NCBI RefSeq assembly: GCF_030813495.1
Contig: NZ_JAUSUI010000001.1
Location: 372,001-436,000 of the forward strand
Direction of reading: 5' to 3'
DNA length: 64,000 nucleotides
DNA from: Ancylobacter polymorphus
Lineage (GTDB): Bacteria > Pseudomonadota > Alphaproteobacteria > Rhizobiales > Xanthobacteraceae
The notes below the pieces were generated by a model, which ran no database searches, was not told where the DNA came from, and saw nothing but the letters and a program-made list of their open reading frames with translations. A program made the translations under genes and the position numbers. Position 1 is the stretch's first letter, and every line of letters begins with the position of its first letter. Shown piece after piece: positions 41,951-51,453 of this stretch.

Positions 41951-43425
41951 CAATCGTTCTCCAGGCCCATCTCGTAGAGCGCTTCGCCGGGCTGCGCCAG
42001 CGGCGCGGAAAGCGTAGCCTTCAGCGCCGCGCTGTAGAAGAGCGGCGGTGCCATGGTGCGGGCGAAATCCACCACACGCTGCTGCAACTGCGCCACCTTC
42101 TCGGGGTGAGCGGTGGAAAGGTCCGTCGTTTCAGACGGGTCCTTCGACAGGTCGAACAATTCGACCTTGGGCGGCAGCGCGACATGCCACACCAGCTTCC
42201 AGTCGCCCTCGCGCACCGCGCCCTGGGTCGGATCGACATTGTAGAGCAGTTCCGCGCGTCCGGGCTGACCGGCCGCCAGCACCTGCCAGACATCGCCGCC
42301 ATCGAGCGGCTTCGCCTTGCCGAGGCTGGCGCCGGCGAGCTTCGCCAGGGTGGGGAGCATGTCCACCACATGCATCACGCCTTCCGCCGCGCCCGGCGCG
42401 ATCCGGCCGGGCCAGTTGGCGAGGGCGACGACACGGGTGCCGCCCTCATAGAGCGTGCCCTTGCCTTCGCGCAGCGGCGCGTTGCTGGGCGGCAGGTCAC
42501 CGGCCACGGCGCCCTCGCCGGCGAACATCTTGTTGCGCGTGCCGCCATTGTCGCTGTGGAACACGATCAGCGTGTTCTCGCGCAGCCCCCGCGCATCGAG
42601 CGCCGCCACCACCTTGCCGATCTGCTCGTCCATGGCGGTGATCATCGCCGCATAGGCCCGGCGCTGGGGATCGGCGATGCCCGCATAGGCATCGAGATAA
42701 CGCTGCGGCGCCTGATAGGGCGTGTGCGGGGCGGTGAAGGCGAGATAGAGGAACAGCGGTGTCTTCGGATCGTGGCCGGCGATCTGCCGGATCGCGTCGG
42801 CACCGAACAGTTCGGTATCGTAGCCCTCTTCCTTCAGCTGCGTGTTGTCGCGGTACCAATCGGTGACGCCGTGCGCCTCATGCTTGAAGTGGTCGATCTC
42901 ACCGACCAGCGGCCCGTAGAAGTAATCGAAACCGCGCTGGCGCGGCCAGTATTTGCGGTCGGCATGGCCGAGATGCCACTTGCCGACCAGCGCGGTGCGA
43001 TAGCCCACCTCCTTCAGTGCCTGCGGCAGCAGGAACTCGTCGGTGGCGAGGCCGTAGCTTGCCCCGGAGGGGATGACGCCCACCTGCAGCCCGTAGCGCA
43101 AGGGATAGCGCCCGGTCAGGAGGGCCGCGCGGGTCGGCGTGCACATCGGCTGGGTGTAGAACTGGCTCAGCGTCGCCCCCGTCGCTGCCAGCGCGTCGAG
43201 ATTCGGGGTGCGGATATCCGAGCCCCGGAAGCCGACATCGGCGAAACCGAGATCGTCGGCGACGATGTAGAGAATATGCGGGCGCGGCGCGGTCTCCGCC
43301 CGCGCACCGGAGGAGAGCAGCGACAGGCCGGAAACGGCGGCCAGGAAGCCGGCGCTGCCGGCCAGCACATCGCGGCGGCTGGGCGCGCGGGCGGGCGCGG
43401 CGGGGGGGAGGTCACGATCAGTCAC
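41950..43425 (-). CDS. Tat-exported arylsulfatase-type sulfatase
   Basis: A 491-residue sulfatase. A twin-arginine leader (PSRRDVLAGSAGFLAAVSG) occupies about residues 15-43. HILYIVADDLGFADVGF gives the calcium-binding aspartates, and C95-T-P-T-R99 (QPMCTPTRAALLTGRYP) is the CxPxR sulfatase signature whose Cys becomes formylglycine. TALVGKWHLGH and FHSDNGGTRNK supply further metal and substrate ligands. It cleaves sulfate esters in the periplasm. The adjacent gene encodes a likely activating enzyme. Confidence 0.93.
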   Translation of the reverse strand: MTDRDLPPAAPARAPSRRDVLAGSAGFLAAVSGLSLLSSGARAETAPRPHILYIVADDLGFADVGFRGSDIRTPNLDALAATGATLSQFYTQPMCTPTRAALLTGRYPLRYGLQVGVIPSGASYGLATDEFLLPQALKEVGYRTALVGKWHLGHADRKYWPRQRGFDYFYGPLVGEIDHFKHEAHGVTDWYRDNTQLKEEGYDTELFGADAIRQIAGHDPKTPLFLYLAFTAPHTPYQAPQRYLDAYAGIADPQRRAYAAMITAMDEQIGKVVAALDARGLRENTLIVFHSDNGGTRNKMFAGEGAVAGDLPPSNAPLREGKGTLYEGGTRVVALANWPGRIAPGAAEGVMHVVDMLPTLAKLAGASLGKAKPLDGGDVWQVLAAGQPGRAELLYNVDPTQGAVREGDWKLVWHVALPPKVELFDLSKDPSETTDLSTAHPEKVAQLQQRVVDFARTMAPPLFYSAALKATLSAPLAQPGEALYEMGLEND

Positions 43426-43448
43426 GGCAGTTCCTCGGCTTCGGCTCG

Positions 43449-44447
43449 TCAGAGAGGGCGGGCATCAGGGGCGATACGGCGGATGCAGCGGAAACCGATA
43501 TGCACCGAGGCCGTGTCGAGGGTCTGGGGTTGGCGGGCGGCCGGGCGGTAGCGCCGGCAATAGCTGGGCGCGCACAAATGCGAACCACCCTTCAGCACCT
43601 TGCGCGGCGCGAGTGCGCCCGCCTCGAGCGGATCGACGCTGTCCTCGCGCCGGGCACCGCGCGGGTTGCGCGAGACGCAACATGCCTTTGCCGAGGGGAG
43701 GGACGCGGCATGGGTGGCGGCGTACCAATCGTCGGTCCACTCCCAGACATTGCCGATCATGTCGAAGACGCCATAGCCATTGGCAGGATAGGCGCGGACC
43801 GGCGAGGTGCCGGCATAGCCGTCCTCGGCGCTGTTTTCCTGCGGGAACGCGCCCTGCCAGGTATTGGCGCGGTGGACGCCGCCCGGCACCAATGTGTCAC
43901 CCCAGGCGAATTCAGCCCCCTCAAGCCCGCCGCGTGCGGCAAACTCCCATTCCGCCTCGCTCGGCAACTGCTTGTCGCACCAGCGCGCATAGGCGAGGGC
44001 GTCCTCATGCGCGACATGGACCACGGGATGATCCTCCAGCCCTTCAACAGTGCTGCCGGGCCCCTGCGGATGACGCCAGTCCGCGCCGGGCATGAAGCGC
44101 CACCACCGCGTCCAGTCCTCATGTGACACCGCATGCTCAGGCGCGATGAAGACGAGCGAGCCGGGCACGAGCAGGCGCGGATCGGCATCGGGGTAATCCG
44201 CGGGGCAGGGGTCCCTCTCCGCCAGCGTCCGGTAGCCGGTAGCGTCGACGAAGGCGGCGAAGGCGCGGTTGGTGACCGGAGTCGTGTCGATGAAGAACCC
44301 GTCGACGCCGACGCGGTGCGCCGGCGCTTCCTCGGGATAATGCCGATCCGAGCCCATGGTGAACGTACCGGCGGGGATCCACACCATGCCGGGCGCCGTC
44401 AGCGCCCCGGCATCGGCATGCCCCTCGGCCAGAACTGTCAGCTGCAT
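43449..44447 (-). CDS. Formylglycine-generating enzyme (SUMF1-like)
   Basis: A 332-residue protein from ATG 44447. MVWIPAGTFTMGSDRHYPEE opens the FGE-sulfatase domain. LPSEAEWEFAARGGLEGAEF, MIGNVWEWTDDWY and KGGSHLCAPSYCRRYRPAAR follow; the two Cys in the last segment match the copper-binding catalytic pair. It oxidises the Cys in the sulfatase CxPxR motif to formylglycine. The gene directly precedes the sulfatase in the operon. Confidence 0.92.
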   Translation of the reverse strand: MQLTVLAEGHADAGALTAPGMVWIPAGTFTMGSDRHYPEEAPAHRVGVDGFFIDTTPVTNRAFAAFVDATGYRTLAERDPCPADYPDADPRLLVPGSLVFIAPEHAVSHEDWTRWWRFMPGADWRHPQGPGSTVEGLEDHPVVHVAHEDALAYARWCDKQLPSEAEWEFAARGGLEGAEFAWGDTLVPGGVHRANTWQGAFPQENSAEDGYAGTSPVRAYPANGYGVFDMIGNVWEWTDDWYAATHAASLPSAKACCVSRNPRGARREDSVDPLEAGALAPRKVLKGGSHLCAPSYCRRYRPAARQPQTLDTASVHIGFRCIRRIAPDARPL

Positions 44448-44522
44448 CGCGGCTCCGCTGCCTTCCCGCCGGCCCCCTCCTCGCGGGGCCAAGCCGGCGT
44501 CGCGATCCGGAAAGACCGCGGA

Positions 44523-45575
44523 TCAGGAACCTAGCACCGCCCCGTCGCCCCCCTCAATTGCCATTTCGCGCCAGATGGACCGGCGCCAATGGAGCGGCGC
44601 GGTGCCTTCCCAGCGATGGAAGGCGCGGATGAAATGGGCGGGATCGCTGTAGCCCAGCTGCCGGGCGATGGACGCGACGGGGAGCCGGCTCCCGGCGAGG
44701 CACTGCCGCGCCTGCCTCTGCCGCCACTGATCGACCAGAACCTCGAAACGCAGGCCGAGCGAGGCGAGACGCCGCTGCAGCGTGCGCGGCGACAGACCGA
44801 GGCTACGCGCGGCATCGATCAGGGACAGCGTGCCGGCGAGCGCCGAGGCGGTGATGATTCGTTCCAGCGCAGCGACCAGCGCGGCATCGTCGTGCCGCTG
44901 ATACAGCACGACCGGCGTCGCGGCGCCGTCGAGTTGCACCCATGCGCCGCCGAACAGCGGGTTCGGGCGGTCGAGCCATGCCGCATCGAAACCGATGACG
45001 AGCCCCTGGCCGTTGCCGAAAGCGACATCGGCGGCCAGTGCGTCCTCATAGGCGCGGACCGGCGCGCGCGCCTGGTGCGGAAGGCTCACGCGCAGCGGGC
45101 CGGCCTCGGCGCCGGCAAGGGCGCGCAAGGCCCGGACCATAAAACCGGCCACCCCGTCATTGAGCACGGCGCTGTGGCCGGGATCGCTGTCCTCGAAACT
45201 ATGACGCCAGAACGCGCGGCCGGCATCTTCATCAAGTTGGAGACGCACCCCGCCCTGAAGTGTCGGCATATGCCGGGCATGGGCGGCGAGGCTTTCGCGC
45301 AGCGTGCGGCCGGAGAACAGCGCCCGCCCGGAGAGGCCCAATCGTGCCGGCTGCGCGCTGGCGGCAAGGGCGAGACCCAGCGTCGGCTCGCCCGCCCGCC
45401 GCGCGGCCTCGTGCAGCACGGTCGCGATCTGGCCGCGCGCGACGATATCCTCGCCACCGAGGGCGCCCACTATGCCGGCCCGGTCAAGCAGCGGCGCGAG
45501 TTCCAGACCTTGCGCCTGCGCGACCTGCGGCAGCATGTGCAGCAGAGACAGACGGATCGGATGCCGGTCCCACAT
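44523..45575 (-). CDS. AraC-family regulator with arabinose-binding-like N-domain (OruR type)
   Basis: 350 residues from ATG 45575; upstream in-frame starts to 45653 exist. The N-terminal 200 residues match the Arabinose_bd-type domain of OruR/ArgR-like AraC proteins (SLLHMLPQVAQAQGLELAPL). The HTH region is at the C-terminus: SLIDAARSLGLSPRTLQRRL and LPVASIARQLGYSDPAHFIR. It lies upstream of and parallel to the sulfatase operon, so it may control it. Confidence 0.82.
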   Translation of the reverse strand: MWDRHPIRLSLLHMLPQVAQAQGLELAPLLDRAGIVGALGGEDIVARGQIATVLHEAARRAGEPTLGLALAASAQPARLGLSGRALFSGRTLRESLAAHARHMPTLQGGVRLQLDEDAGRAFWRHSFEDSDPGHSAVLNDGVAGFMVRALRALAGAEAGPLRVSLPHQARAPVRAYEDALAADVAFGNGQGLVIGFDAAWLDRPNPLFGGAWVQLDGAATPVVLYQRHDDAALVAALERIITASALAGTLSLIDAARSLGLSPRTLQRRLASLGLRFEVLVDQWRQRQARQCLAGSRLPVASIARQLGYSDPAHFIRAFHRWEGTAPLHWRRSIWREMAIEGGDGAVLGS

Positions 45576-45938
45576 CAGCTCGGTTCCAACGCCCGTCCTT
45601 ACCGGAGACGGGCTCCAGTTCCGCCACCCAGCGGCCGAAACTACCATCCCCATTAGCCGCTTGCCTAGCGCGGGGGGAGGGAGGGCGCCGCTCCCTCACC
45701 GGGGCGCGGTTTCGGAGTCGGGCCGTTCGGGAGAATTCACGGCCTCGACAGCTTGGTACCGGTGATCGGGTCCGGTTCGGGGCAGGTATCGACGGGCGAA
45801 AGCCGACTTGCGCGCGGCTTCAAGCGCCCCTGTCCGATACGTACGGTTCAAGAGCCGCGCTCATCCGTCTCGATTCCAGCCCGGACGCCGCCGCGCGCCA
45901 CGGAGCGGGCGACGCAGCATGCGGTAGCTTGCCAGCCG
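45576..45938. other. Noncoding interval before the polysaccharide island
   Basis: 363 bases with no convincing gene. It contains a hairpin GAGGGAG-GGCGCCG-CTCCCTC (45677-45697) without a T-run. It separates the AraC regulator from the end of the eight-gene polysaccharide operon. Confidence 0.5.
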
Positions 45939-47702
45939 CTATTTCGGCGCACCCGCCCGGCGCTCGTGACGGTTGAAGGCATTTCCTTCCGCCCATTCAC
46001 CGTCGTCGAGATAGGGAAACTGGTCATGGATCGGGCGCCCCATCTCGACCTTCGGCTCGATCGGCGTGCGCGGGTCGAGAATGATGTCGAGCAGCCGGAG
46101 CCCTTCGGGGGCCAGCATCTCCGGGCGGATGTCGCTGGGCCGTTCGATGCGGTGGTAGTCGATGCCATAGGCGGCTGCGATACGGCCGAAATCCGGCTGA
46201 CTGTACCCGGTGGCTGTCGCGTGATGGCGACCGGCGAGATAGGCGTCCTGAAACTGCTTGATGATGCCGTAGCCGGCATTGTTCATGACGATGATGGTCA
46301 TGTCGGTGCCGTAATGCACCGCGGTCTGCAGTTCCTGCAGATTGACCTGGAAGCCTCCGTCGCCGGTCATGCAGACCACCTGCCGCTCCGGCGCCGTCAA
46401 CTTGGCACCAATCGCGGCGGGTAGCGCGTAACCCATGGGCGAGTTGCCGCCCGCGGTGAACAGCGCCTGTCCGGTGCGATGGAACGCCTGGAATGCCCAG
46501 CAGACGGCGGCGCCGGTATCGTTCACCACCACCGCGTCGCGCGCGACAAGCGCATTGATCCGACGGATCGCCTCATAGGGCGACTGGCTACCGTTCGCCT
46601 CGGCGAATGTGCTGCGGCATTTGCCGACATAGCGCTCCTGCATCAACCCCACATGATCGAGCCAGGCGTTATTCGCCTCGGGCAAGGCGACCTGCCGCAG
46701 CACGGCCGGCAGGTGCTTGAAATCGAGCTGCTCGCAGACATAGCCGTCGGCCGCGTATTTCGCGAGCTCCTCGGCGTCGACGTCCAGCACGATCACCCGC
46801 GCGTCGGGGGCGAAGGTCGCCGGGTTCCCGGTGCGCTGACGGTTGTCGAGCCGGCTTCCGAGCACGAGCAGGGCGTCGCAATTCTGGATCAGGAAATTCC
46901 CGCCCCGATTGCCGTAGACCCCTACGGTGCCGCAGAAGCCGGGAAGATCGTGGTCGATAGAGGTGGCGCCCGCCCAGCTCGACACCACGGGAAGGCCGCT
47001 CGCGCGGACCCACGCCTCCACCTCCCGCTCGACCCCGGCCAATCCGACGCCGGCGCCCCAATAGAGAAGAGGGCGCCTGGCGCCTTCCAGCGCCCGCGTC
47101 ACCGTCGCGGCGATGCGGGCCAGTTCCTCCTCATGTGGCGGAAGGGAAGGAGGTGATGGCAGGGGAGAAAAGGCACCCATCTCGGCCTGCTGCAGGTCCA
47201 TCGGCACGTCGACGAGAACCGGCCCCATCCGCCCGGTCGTCGCCTCGCGATAGGCGACCTCCAGCTCGCGCCGAAGGTCCTCGGGGGTATGAACCTGCAC
47301 CGCGTATTTGGTGACAGGCCGGGCCATCTCGACGATCTTCGTCTCCTGAAAGCCGACCTGACGGGGAGCCGCACTGCCGAGGCGCCGGCTCTCGCGCAGA
47401 TTCACCTGCCCGGTGATGTGCAGCGACGGGATGGAATCGAAATAGGAGCAGGCGATGCCCGTCAGCAGATTGGTGGCGCCGGGGCCCGATGTGGCCATCG
47501 TCGCCCCCACCGTGCCGTTCACCCGCCACACCGCGTCCGCCGCCATGGCCGCCGCCTGCTCATGCTGCATGCAGACATAGTCGATGTCGTCGCGTCGCCC
47601 GATGGCGTCGATCATGAAGGTGGCGGCGCCCCCGGTCATCAGGAAGACATGGCGTATGCCCTTGCTGGCGAGGAAAGCGGCGATGTACTCGGCTCCGGTC
47701 AT
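45939..47702 (-). CDS. Acetolactate-synthase-like thiamine-diphosphate enzyme (YerE-like candidate)
   Basis: A 587-residue ThDP enzyme. The activating Glu is in CMQHEQAAAMAADAV (about residue 48), the central domain is VGLAGVEREVEAW onward, and the ThDP motif is CMTGDGGFQVNLQELQT to VMNNAGYG. In this locus it lies with rfbF, rfbG and rfbH, the same setting as YerE. That enzyme transfers a two-carbon unit from pyruvate to CDP-4-keto-3,6-dideoxyhexose. A housekeeping acetolactate synthase is less likely because no small subunit follows. ATGA overlap with gtrB. Confidence 0.8.
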   Translation of the reverse strand: MTGAEYIAAFLASKGIRHVFLMTGGAATFMIDAIGRRDDIDYVCMQHEQAAAMAADAVWRVNGTVGATMATSGPGATNLLTGIACSYFDSIPSLHITGQVNLRESRRLGSAAPRQVGFQETKIVEMARPVTKYAVQVHTPEDLRRELEVAYREATTGRMGPVLVDVPMDLQQAEMGAFSPLPSPPSLPPHEEELARIAATVTRALEGARRPLLYWGAGVGLAGVEREVEAWVRASGLPVVSSWAGATSIDHDLPGFCGTVGVYGNRGGNFLIQNCDALLVLGSRLDNRQRTGNPATFAPDARVIVLDVDAEELAKYAADGYVCEQLDFKHLPAVLRQVALPEANNAWLDHVGLMQERYVGKCRSTFAEANGSQSPYEAIRRINALVARDAVVVNDTGAAVCWAFQAFHRTGQALFTAGGNSPMGYALPAAIGAKLTAPERQVVCMTGDGGFQVNLQELQTAVHYGTDMTIIVMNNAGYGIIKQFQDAYLAGRHHATATGYSQPDFGRIAAAYGIDYHRIERPSDIRPEMLAPEGLRLLDIILDPRTPIEPKVEMGRPIHDQFPYLDDGEWAEGNAFNRHERRAGAPK

Positions 47703-48700
47703 GGCTCGCTCCCCGGATGGGCCGGCTGATCTGTCTTTGTCCCGCCCGCTGCGGCGACAGCCTCGCCGAAATTGAGGCGCTCCCGCTCGAAAACCACGGG
47801 TTTCTGGCGCACGCGGGCATAGATCGCCAGCACATATTCGCCGATGAGCCCCATGAAGAACAGCTGGACCCCGCCGAAAAAGAACAGCGCCACGATCAGC
47901 GTGAAGATGCCGGGTTCGGCGAGCCGCTGGTAAAACAAGAGGCCGACTAGGAGGTTGACGATGGAATAGAGGACGCTCAGCCCGGCGAGAACAAAGCCGG
48001 CGAAAAGCCCGATCCGCAACGGCGCGGTGGTGAAAGAGGTAATCCCGTTCATGCCCTGGTCGAACAGGGCGGACAGGCGGTTCTTCGAGAGGCCGCGCTT
48101 GCGCGCCCGCCAGCGATAGGGAACGCCCACCGCCCGGCCGCCGCATTCAAACGTCATCATGCGCATGAACGGATAGGTGTCGTCGATGCGCCGCATCGAA
48201 TCCACCACGCGTCGGTCGACCAGCTGAAAATCGCCAACCCCCGGGGGTATGTCGAACTCCGAGAAGCGCGTCAGCGCGCGGTAATAGACCTGACGAAGAG
48301 TGCGCATCGACCAGCTCTCGTCGCGGGTCGCCCGGATGCCATAGACGATCTCGTAGCCCTGCTCCCACAGACGTACGAACTCGGGCAAGAGCTCAGGCGG
48401 ATCCTGGAGATCGGCCGGCAGGAAAATGAGCACCGCATCGCCGGACGTCGCCATGACGCCGTTATAGGTGTTACGGAGCGGCCCGAAATTGCGGGCGTTG
48501 ACGATGACCCTGACGGACGGATCCTCATCTGCCAACCGGCGCAGGATCTCTCCCGTCGCATCGGTCGACGCATTGTCGCAGAAAATGTGCTCCCGCTCAT
48601 AGCCGGGCAGATGTTCGTCGAAGATGGCCCGCACGGTCGCATAGCATTCGGCAACGTTGTCTTCCTCGTTGTAACAAGGGGTGACGACGGAGATCTTCAT
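47699..48700 (-). CDS. GtrB-like undecaprenyl-phosphate glycosyltransferase
   Basis: A 333-residue GT2 enzyme from ATG 48700: KISVVTPCYNEEDNVAECYA, DNASTDATGEIL, FLPADLQDPPELL (DxD), then two C-terminal transmembrane helices (LRIGLFAGFVLAGLSVLYSI and FTLIVALFFFGGVQLFFMGL). It adds a sugar to undecaprenyl phosphate on the cytoplasmic face for flipping by GtrA. ATGA overlaps on both sides. Probably used to add a side sugar to the polysaccharide. Confidence 0.88.
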   Translation of the reverse strand: MKISVVTPCYNEEDNVAECYATVRAIFDEHLPGYEREHIFCDNASTDATGEILRRLADEDPSVRVIVNARNFGPLRNTYNGVMATSGDAVLIFLPADLQDPPELLPEFVRLWEQGYEIVYGIRATRDESWSMRTLRQVYYRALTRFSEFDIPPGVGDFQLVDRRVVDSMRRIDDTYPFMRMMTFECGGRAVGVPYRWRARKRGLSKNRLSALFDQGMNGITSFTTAPLRIGLFAGFVLAGLSVLYSIVNLLVGLLFYQRLAEPGIFTLIVALFFFGGVQLFFMGLIGEYVLAIYARVRQKPVVFERERLNFGEAVAAAGGTKTDQPAHPGSEP

Positions 48701-49131
48701 GGGGCCCCCCGGAAGACGACAAGACGGTTCCCTAGGAACGAGAGAACCACGACCGCAGGCAAAACAAGCAATTGCCCCAACAGCGGCGCCACGCCCGCCG
48801 CGACCAGCAGTTCGAGCGCACCGAGATTGAGTGCGAAGGTCAGAGCATAGAGGCCGACGAACAGCGGCAGGCGGCTCCACCGACGGTTTGCGAAGACCAA
48901 TCGGCCGGTCGTGACGAAATTGAACAGCACGCCCAGAACGGTCGCGATCAGCAGGGCGAGCCTGTGGTCGCCCGACAGCAGGAAGAGCACGGCGAAGAGC
49001 GAATAGCCGACCAGCGTGTTGAGCCCACCGACGAGCACGAAGCGGACGAACTGCGCCAGCCTTCCCTGACGCATTGCGGCGGAGGCAGACGGGAAGTTGA
49101 TGTGCCGGAACATGCTCATCGTCGGCCTCAT
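48697..49131 (-). CDS. GtrA-like lipid-linked sugar flippase
   Basis: About 144 residues with four transmembrane helices: FVRFVLVGGLNTLVGYSLFA, ALLIATVLGVLFNFV, LFVGLYALTFALNLGALELL and VLPAVVVLSFLGNRLVVF. This is a GtrA family protein that translocates undecaprenyl-phosphate-linked sugar. The start is given at ATG 49131 because of ATGA overlap; ATG 49119 and 49113 are alternatives. Partner of GtrB encoded next. Confidence 0.85.
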   Translation of the reverse strand: MRPTMSMFRHINFPSASAAMRQGRLAQFVRFVLVGGLNTLVGYSLFAVLFLLSGDHRLALLIATVLGVLFNFVTTGRLVFANRRWSRLPLFVGLYALTFALNLGALELLVAAGVAPLLGQLLVLPAVVVLSFLGNRLVVFRGAP

Positions 49132-50075
49132 CCGTTCCGTGAGTCGACAGCGCAATGGTCAGGCCCTTGTGAGCTGTACCACCGCAGGGTGGAGGACAGC
49201 CCCTCCGCCAGGGTCAGGCGCGGCCGCCAGCCGGTGGCGCGGTGGAGGCGGCCGATGTCCGCCTGCAGATGCATGACTTGTTCAGGCCGGAAGGGCAGCG
49301 CGCCGAGATCGAGCGGCAAGGCGGGATCGATGAGGTCCCGCAACAGCGCCACCGTGTCCACGAGTGGCGGCGCCTCGCCCGAGCCGAGATTGAACGGCCC
49401 GGCTGCTGCCTGCGCCGCAGCCACGGCGACAATCGCGGCGGCCGCATCGTCCACGTGGAGAAAGTCCCACTTCTGGGTGCAGGCGGTGAGGGGAGGGCAC
49501 TCACCCGCCAGAAGGCCCCGCATCAGGGTGGGGATGAGAAAGGAGGGATTGTCGCGCGGGCCATAGGCACAGAACAGCCGAATCCACGCCCAGCGCACGC
49601 CGGCGCGGACACAAATCTGTTCCGTTGCGAGCGCGGCGGCCAGCTTCGCCACACCGTAGAGCGAGGTCGGACGGGTGGGATGGGTCTCGTCGGCCGCCCC
49701 GGTCATCGGACCATATTCGGCCTGCGAGCCGATGCCGATGAAGGCACCCGCGCCGACCTCGGACGCCAGCATGGCGAGATCGGCGGCGAACACGGCATTG
49801 CGCAGCTGCGCCGGAGTGTCCCGTCCCGCACCGCTCACATCCGACCACCCGGCGTGAATGACGACTTCCGGCGCAAAGGCGGAAAGCGGCGCGCGCAGGC
49901 TGTCCACATCCTCAAGCGATCCATGGATCGGCGTAAGTGAGCCCGCCACATCCCCCAGGCGCGCGCGGTCCGTGGCCGGCCGCACCAGCGCTGCGACCTC
50001 GTGGCCGGCAGCGACGAGCTGGCGCGCCGTGGGCCGGCCGAGGAAGCCGCTTGTGCCGGTCATGAAGACGCGCAT
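49128..50075 (-). CDS. NAD-dependent epimerase/dehydratase (SDR), nucleotide-sugar reductase candidate
   Basis: 315 residues from ATG 50075. The extended-SDR signature MRVFMTGTSGFLGRPTARQL (Rossmann) and catalytic YGVAK are present, with HAGWSDVSGAG and DFLHVDDAAAA. In the CDP-dideoxyhexose context it may reduce the 4-keto group (RfbJ/CDP-abequose-synthase-like) or act after the ThDP enzyme (YerF-like). The sequence alone does not decide. It lies 12 bases after rfbH. Confidence 0.75.
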   Translation of the reverse strand: MRVFMTGTSGFLGRPTARQLVAAGHEVAALVRPATDRARLGDVAGSLTPIHGSLEDVDSLRAPLSAFAPEVVIHAGWSDVSGAGRDTPAQLRNAVFAADLAMLASEVGAGAFIGIGSQAEYGPMTGAADETHPTRPTSLYGVAKLAAALATEQICVRAGVRWAWIRLFCAYGPRDNPSFLIPTLMRGLLAGECPPLTACTQKWDFLHVDDAAAAIVAVAAAQAAAGPFNLGSGEAPPLVDTVALLRDLIDPALPLDLGALPFRPEQVMHLQADIGRLHRATGWRPRLTLAEGLSSTLRWYSSQGPDHCAVDSRNG

Positions 50076-50087
50076 GGCCGATGCCAC

Positions 50088-51416
50088 CTAACCTCGCACG
50101 AAGCTGCGGATGGTATCGACCATATAGTCGATGGCGGGATCGCCGAGCCCCGGATAGACACCGACCCAGAACGTCCGGTTCATCACGGCGTCACTGTTGG
50201 CAAGGGACCCGACAGCGCGATGCGGGCGCCCCGCCATATAGGGTTGCCGCAGCAGGTTGCCCCCGAAAAGCTGCCGCGTGCCGATGCGGTGCGCATCTAG
50301 GTGCATCACCAGCGCCCGTCTGTCGAAAGGCGCGCCTTCCCGAACCGTGAGAGGGAAGCCGAACCAGGAAGGATCGGAGTGGGCCGTGGCCTCGGGCAGA
50401 ATGAACACGTCCTCAAGCTCGGCGAGCCCTGCCTTGAGGCTGTTGAAATTGTGCCGGCGACTGGCGATGAAATCGTCCAGTCGATCGAGCTGCGAGAGGC
50501 CCACGGCAGCCTGCATGTCGGTGATCTTCAAATTATAGCCGACATGCGAATAGATGTACTTGTGGTCATAGCCGTGCGGGAGGTCGCCAAGCTGCCAGTC
50601 GAAGCGCTTGTGGCAGGTATTGTCCGCCCCCGGCGCACAGTAGCAGTCACGCCCCCAGTCCCGGATCGACTCCATCGCCCGACGGAGCCGAGCATTGCCG
50701 GTGAAGACCGCGCCGCCTTCGCCCATCGTGATATGATGAGCGGGATAGAAGCTCAACGTGCCGACATCACCGAAGGTCCCGACCGGCTGGCCACGATAGG
50801 TGGCGCCAAGAGCATCGCAGCAGTCTTCGACAACCCAGAGATTATGCCGACGGGCGATATCCATGACCGCATCAAGGTCGAACGGGTTGCCGAGCGTGTG
50901 GGCCACCACGATGGCACGCGTCCGCTCGCTGAGCGCCGCCTCGATCTGATCGGGTTCGATATTGTAGGTCGGCAGGTGGATATCCACGAAGACCGGCACC
51001 AGGCCGTTCTGTAGCACCGGGTTGATCGTCGTGGGAAAGCCGGTGGCGCAGGTGATCACCTCGTCGCCCGGCTTGAGCGCCCGCTCCCCCAGCAGTGGAG
51101 AAGTCAGCGCCGAAACCGCCACGAGATTGGCTGACGAGCCGGAGTTCACCGTGAGCACATGTTTCCTCTGCACCACCTTGGCCAGCCGCGCCTCAAAGGC
51201 GGTGTTGAAACGCCCGGTTGTCAGCCAGAAGTCCAGCGCGCTGTCGACGAGGCTCTGCATGTCCCGCGCATCGAACACACGCCCCGAAACCGGAACCGGC
51301 GATCGGCCGGCCGCGAAGGGCGACGGGGCGTGTCGTGCGTCGTAATAGGCCTCGACCAGCGCCATGATCTGCGCGCGCAATTCCTCGGCGGTCGCAGCCG
51401 GCGTTTCGCTCACCAT
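50088..51416 (-). CDS. rfbH: CDP-6-deoxy-L-threo-D-glycero-4-hexulose-3-dehydrase (E1)
   Basis: A 442-residue PMP-dependent dehydrase of the DegT/DnrJ/EryC1 fold. The usual PLP lysine is replaced by His in [16 protein letters not shown], as in E1. A cysteine cluster for the [2Fe-2S] centre is in [19 protein letters not shown]. It removes the 3-hydroxyl of CDP-4-keto-6-deoxyglucose; the reductase E3 is needed but not present in this window. The stop is 12 bases before the SDR start. Confidence 0.93.
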   Translation of the reverse strand: MVSETPAATAEELRAQIMALVEAYYDARHAPSPFAAGRSPVPVSGRVFDARDMQSLVDSALDFWLTTGRFNTAFEARLAKVVQRKHVLTVNSGSSANLVAVSALTSPLLGERALKPGDEVITCATGFPTTINPVLQNGLVPVFVDIHLPTYNIEPDQIEAALSERTRAIVVAHTLGNPFDLDAVMDIARRHNLWVVEDCCDALGATYRGQPVGTFGDVGTLSFYPAHHITMGEGGAVFTGNARLRRAMESIRDWGRDCYCAPGADNTCHKRFDWQLGDLPHGYDHKYIYSHVGYNLKITDMQAAVGLSQLDRLDDFIASRRHNFNSLKAGLAELEDVFILPEATAHSDPSWFGFPLTVREGAPFDRRALVMHLDAHRIGTRQLFGGNLLRQPYMAGRPHRAVGSLANSDAVMNRTFWVGVYPGLGDPAIDYMVDTIRSFVRG

Positions 51417-51453
51417 TCACCCAATCCTCATTCCGGTCTGCCGTTGCGACACG

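Noticed and set aside
41785-43551. 588-residue plus-strand frame over the sulfatase
   Set aside because: The opposite strand has signal peptide, CxPxR and metal motifs; this frame has none.
45939-48146. Extended N-terminus for the ThDP enzyme starting at 48146
   Set aside because: The extra 148 residues overlap gtrB and are Arg-rich; the family N-terminus begins at ATG 47702.
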